From Vicinamibacteria bacterium (GTDB lineage Bacteria; Acidobacteriota; Vicinamibacteria; Vicinamibacterales; UBA2999), in assembly GCA_025938035.1 (NCBI GenBank), contig JAICQE010000025.1, positions 1-31,303 on the forward strand: 31,303 bases of DNA, written 5' to 3'. Positions 29,524-31,303 of this stretch are shown in pieces; positions within the stretch are counted from its first letter, which is position 1; each line of letters starts with the position of its first letter. The notes beneath the pieces are model-generated. The model worked only from the letters and a program-made list of their open reading frames with translations, had not been told where the DNA came from and made no database searches. The position numbers and the translations under genes are program-made.

Positions 29524-31303
29524 ACAGAATCCTGTCGTGCGTCGCAGCGGTGTTCATCGCCACCTCCGTCGGTGTCGCCGGCCGTCAACAGGCGGCCTCC
29601 GCGCCTGCGCCGGCGCGCCCCGCCGCCACGCCCGATGCGGCGTTCGTAAAGCAGTACTGCATTGGCTGTCATAACTCGCGGGCAAACGCAGGCGGCCTCG
29701 CGCTCGACACGCTCAACCCGCTGAACGTCGCTGGTCATGCCGAGGCGTGGGAGAAGGTCGTGCGCAAGCTGCGCACGGGAGCCATGCCTCCGGACGGCGC
29801 GCCGAAGCCGGCGCCGGCAGCTCGGCAGACGTTCACGACCGCTCTCGAAACCGCGCTCGACGCGGCCGCCGCACGCCGATTGGATCCGGGAGCCCCGGCG
29901 CTCCACCGTCTGAACCGCACCGAGTACAGCAACGCAATCCGCGATCTCCTTGCGCTCGACGTGGACGTCACTGCATTGCTGCCGCCGGACGACTCCACGG
30001 CCGGCTTCGACAACATCGCGGATGTCCTTGGCGTCTCTCCTGCGCTCATCGAGGGCTACGTTGCCGCCGCCGCGAAGATCAGCCGGCTGGCGGTCGGCGA
30101 TCCGTCCATCGGCCTCGATCGCGTGGTGTATCGGGTGCCGGGCGATCTGTCGCAGGACACACAGCTCGAGGGGCTGCCGATCGGAACACGCGGAGGGATC
30201 GTCGTTCGCCATACGTTCCCGCTCGATGCCGAGTACGACATTCAGGTCGGCCAAGCGGGCGGCGGGGCGCGGCTGGGCGGAGCGCCGCCGGCTGCCGGAG
30301 GACGCGGCGACGGTCCCTATGTGGCCATCGACGGCGTTCGCATTCCGGTGCAGGGGCGCGGCGGCACGCGGATCCGTGTACTGGCCGGGCCCCACACCAT
30401 CGCTGCGGCGGCCCTGGCCGGTAACCCGGCAGCCGGTGCCGACGGCATCTTCGACATCGCCGCGCGGGCTCCCGGTATCAGCCAGATCGCCATTGCGGGT
30501 CCGCACAACGCTACGGGCCCTGGCGACACGCCGAGTCGACGACGGCTGTTCGTCTGCACGCCGGCTTCGGCGGCCGACGAGGAGCCATGCGCACGCCGGA
30601 TTCTGTCGACGCTCCTTACCCGCGCGTATCGAAGACCGGTGTCAGCGTCCGCACCGGAGCTCCTGACGCCTCTCGAGTTCTACCGCGCCGGGCGGCGCAC
30701 CGGAACGTTCGACAGCGGCGTCCAGCGGGCGCTGGCGCGCGTGCTCGTCGATCCGTTCTTTCTATTCCGGTTCGAACGCGAGCCCGCCTCGATCGCGGCA
30801 GGCGCAGCCTATCGGATCAGCGATCTGGAACTGGCGTCGCGCCTCTCGTTCTTCCTGTGGAGCAGCATCCCGGACGACGAGTTGATCGCCGTGGCTGCAA
30901 AGGGAGCGCTCAAGGACCCGGCGACGCTCGAGCGCCAGGTACGGCGGATGCTCTCGGATCCGCGTGCCGACGCCCTGGTCGCCAACTTCGCCGGGCAATG
31001 GCTGTTTCTGCGCGAGTTGAAGAACGCGCGACCTGATGCACCGGGTTTCGACGCCAACCTCCGCGCCTCTATGCAGCGTGAGACCGAGCTCCTCTTCCGC
31101 ACCATTCTCCAGGAGGACCGCAGCGTCGTCGAGTTCCTGGATTCGGACTTCACGTTCGTCGATGAGCGCCTCGCGCGGCACTACGGGTTCGACGGCATCC
31201 GCGGCCCGCGCATGCGCCGCGTCACGATACCGGCCGACAGCCCGCGTCGCGGGTTGCTCGGGCATGGCAGCGTGTTGACGCTCACGTCCGCGGCGAACCG
31301 CAC
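29520..31303 (+). CDS. DUF1592-family c-type-heme protein (3' end outside window)
   Basis: 594 codons are visible from ATG 29520, and no stop occurs before the window ends. A signal peptide (about 1-21) is followed by one heme c site, CIGCH (Cys 47, Cys 50, His 51), in the form YCIGCHNSRANAGGLALDTL. Then come the multi-domain blocks common in Planctomycetes and Acidobacteriota: HRLNRTEYSNAIRDLLALDV (DUF1587), LTRAYRRPVS (DUF1595), DLELASRLSFFLWSSIPDDE (DUF1592), and from about 540 RHYGFDGIRGPRMRRV with GLLGHGSVLTLTSA (DUF1588). A DUF1585 end is expected beyond the window. These proteins are thought to act in periplasmic oxidation or polysaccharide breakdown, not firmly established. Confidence 0.92.
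   Translation, partial: MNRILSCVAAVFIATSVGVAGRQQAASAPAPARPAATPDAAFVKQYCIGCHNSRANAGGLALDTLNPLNVAGHAEAWEKVVRKLRTGAMPPDGAPKPAPAARQTFTTALETALDAAAARRLDPGAPALHRLNRTEYSNAIRDLLALDVDVTALLPPDDSTAGFDNIADVLGVSPALIEGYVAAAAKISRLAVGDPSIGLDRVVYRVPGDLSQDTQLEGLPIGTRGGIVVRHTFPLDAEYDIQVGQAGGGARLGGAPPAAGGRGDGPYVAIDGVRIPVQGRGGTRIRVLAGPHTIAAAALAGNPAAGADGIFDIAARAPGISQIAIAGPHNATGPGDTPSRRRLFVCTPASAADEEPCARRILSTLLTRAYRRPVSASAPELLTPLEFYRAGRRTGTFDSGVQRALARVLVDPFFLFRFEREPASIAAGAAYRISDLELASRLSFFLWSSIPDDELIAVAAKGALKDPATLERQVRRMLSDPRADALVANFAGQWLFLRELKNARPDAPGFDANLRASMQRETELLFRTILQEDRSVVEFLDSDFTFVDERLARHYGFDGIRGPRMRRVTIPADSPRRGLLGHGSVLTLTSAANR

Overview
The window looks like a chromosome segment of a high-GC Acidobacteriota, probably the Vicinamibacteria (subgroup 6) lineage. 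The evidence is lineage-flavoured families: a TIGR03435/DUF3738 protein, a DUF6152 protein, a DUF1592-type cytochrome, c-di-AMP and nhaA-I-like leader RNAs, and DUF5985 proteins. This placement is an inference from gene content. No rRNA, tRNA, CRISPR array, integrase or intact IS element was seen.

Layout: 1-347 holds the end of a carbamoyltransferase gene and the relic of a TPR protein. 344-2883 (minus strand) carries adenylylsulfate kinase, a DUF6152 protein and a TIGR03435 protein. 3143-5446 is an odd divergent pair: a secreted 10-cysteine peptide with an exact internal Cys-spacing duplication, and a carnitine-acyltransferase-fold protein without its catalytic His. 5613-6878 is a secreted HExxH protein.

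6914-11927 is a potassium module. Kup and a small membrane protein lie behind a c-di-AMP riboswitch whose closing stem contains the kup ribosome binding site. Next come a 113-aa membrane protein, a shortened KdpD-type kinase and KdpE. Two near-identical 39-bp sites with three TTAyG repeats at 11-bp phasing flank the 113-aa gene and resemble the E. coli KdpE operator. A relic of an APC permease follows kdpE.

12094-18742 contains nhaA with an overlapping membrane glycosyltransferase-like gene, and opposite them an nfeD-floA-third-gene operon. Both transcription units start with the same leader RNA. It has a TATACT -10 box, then three hairpins, the middle one identical over 20 nt. A third copy (25881-25985) precedes a small lmo0937/DUF5670-like membrane protein. 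Its placement before nhaA suggests the nhaA-I (Li+-I) riboswitch class, so the three units may form one cation/envelope-stress regulon.

19259-25559 holds a PRC-barrel protein, an HTH/DUF5985/DUF5985 operon, and a bifunctional trehalose OtsA-OtsB gene flanked by a NarL-type response regulator and a NarX-type kinase. 26258-27889 is a flavin monooxygenase with a Dabb protein. 28000-31303 is a secreted ankyrin protein translationally coupled to a c-type-heme DUF1592 protein that runs off the window.
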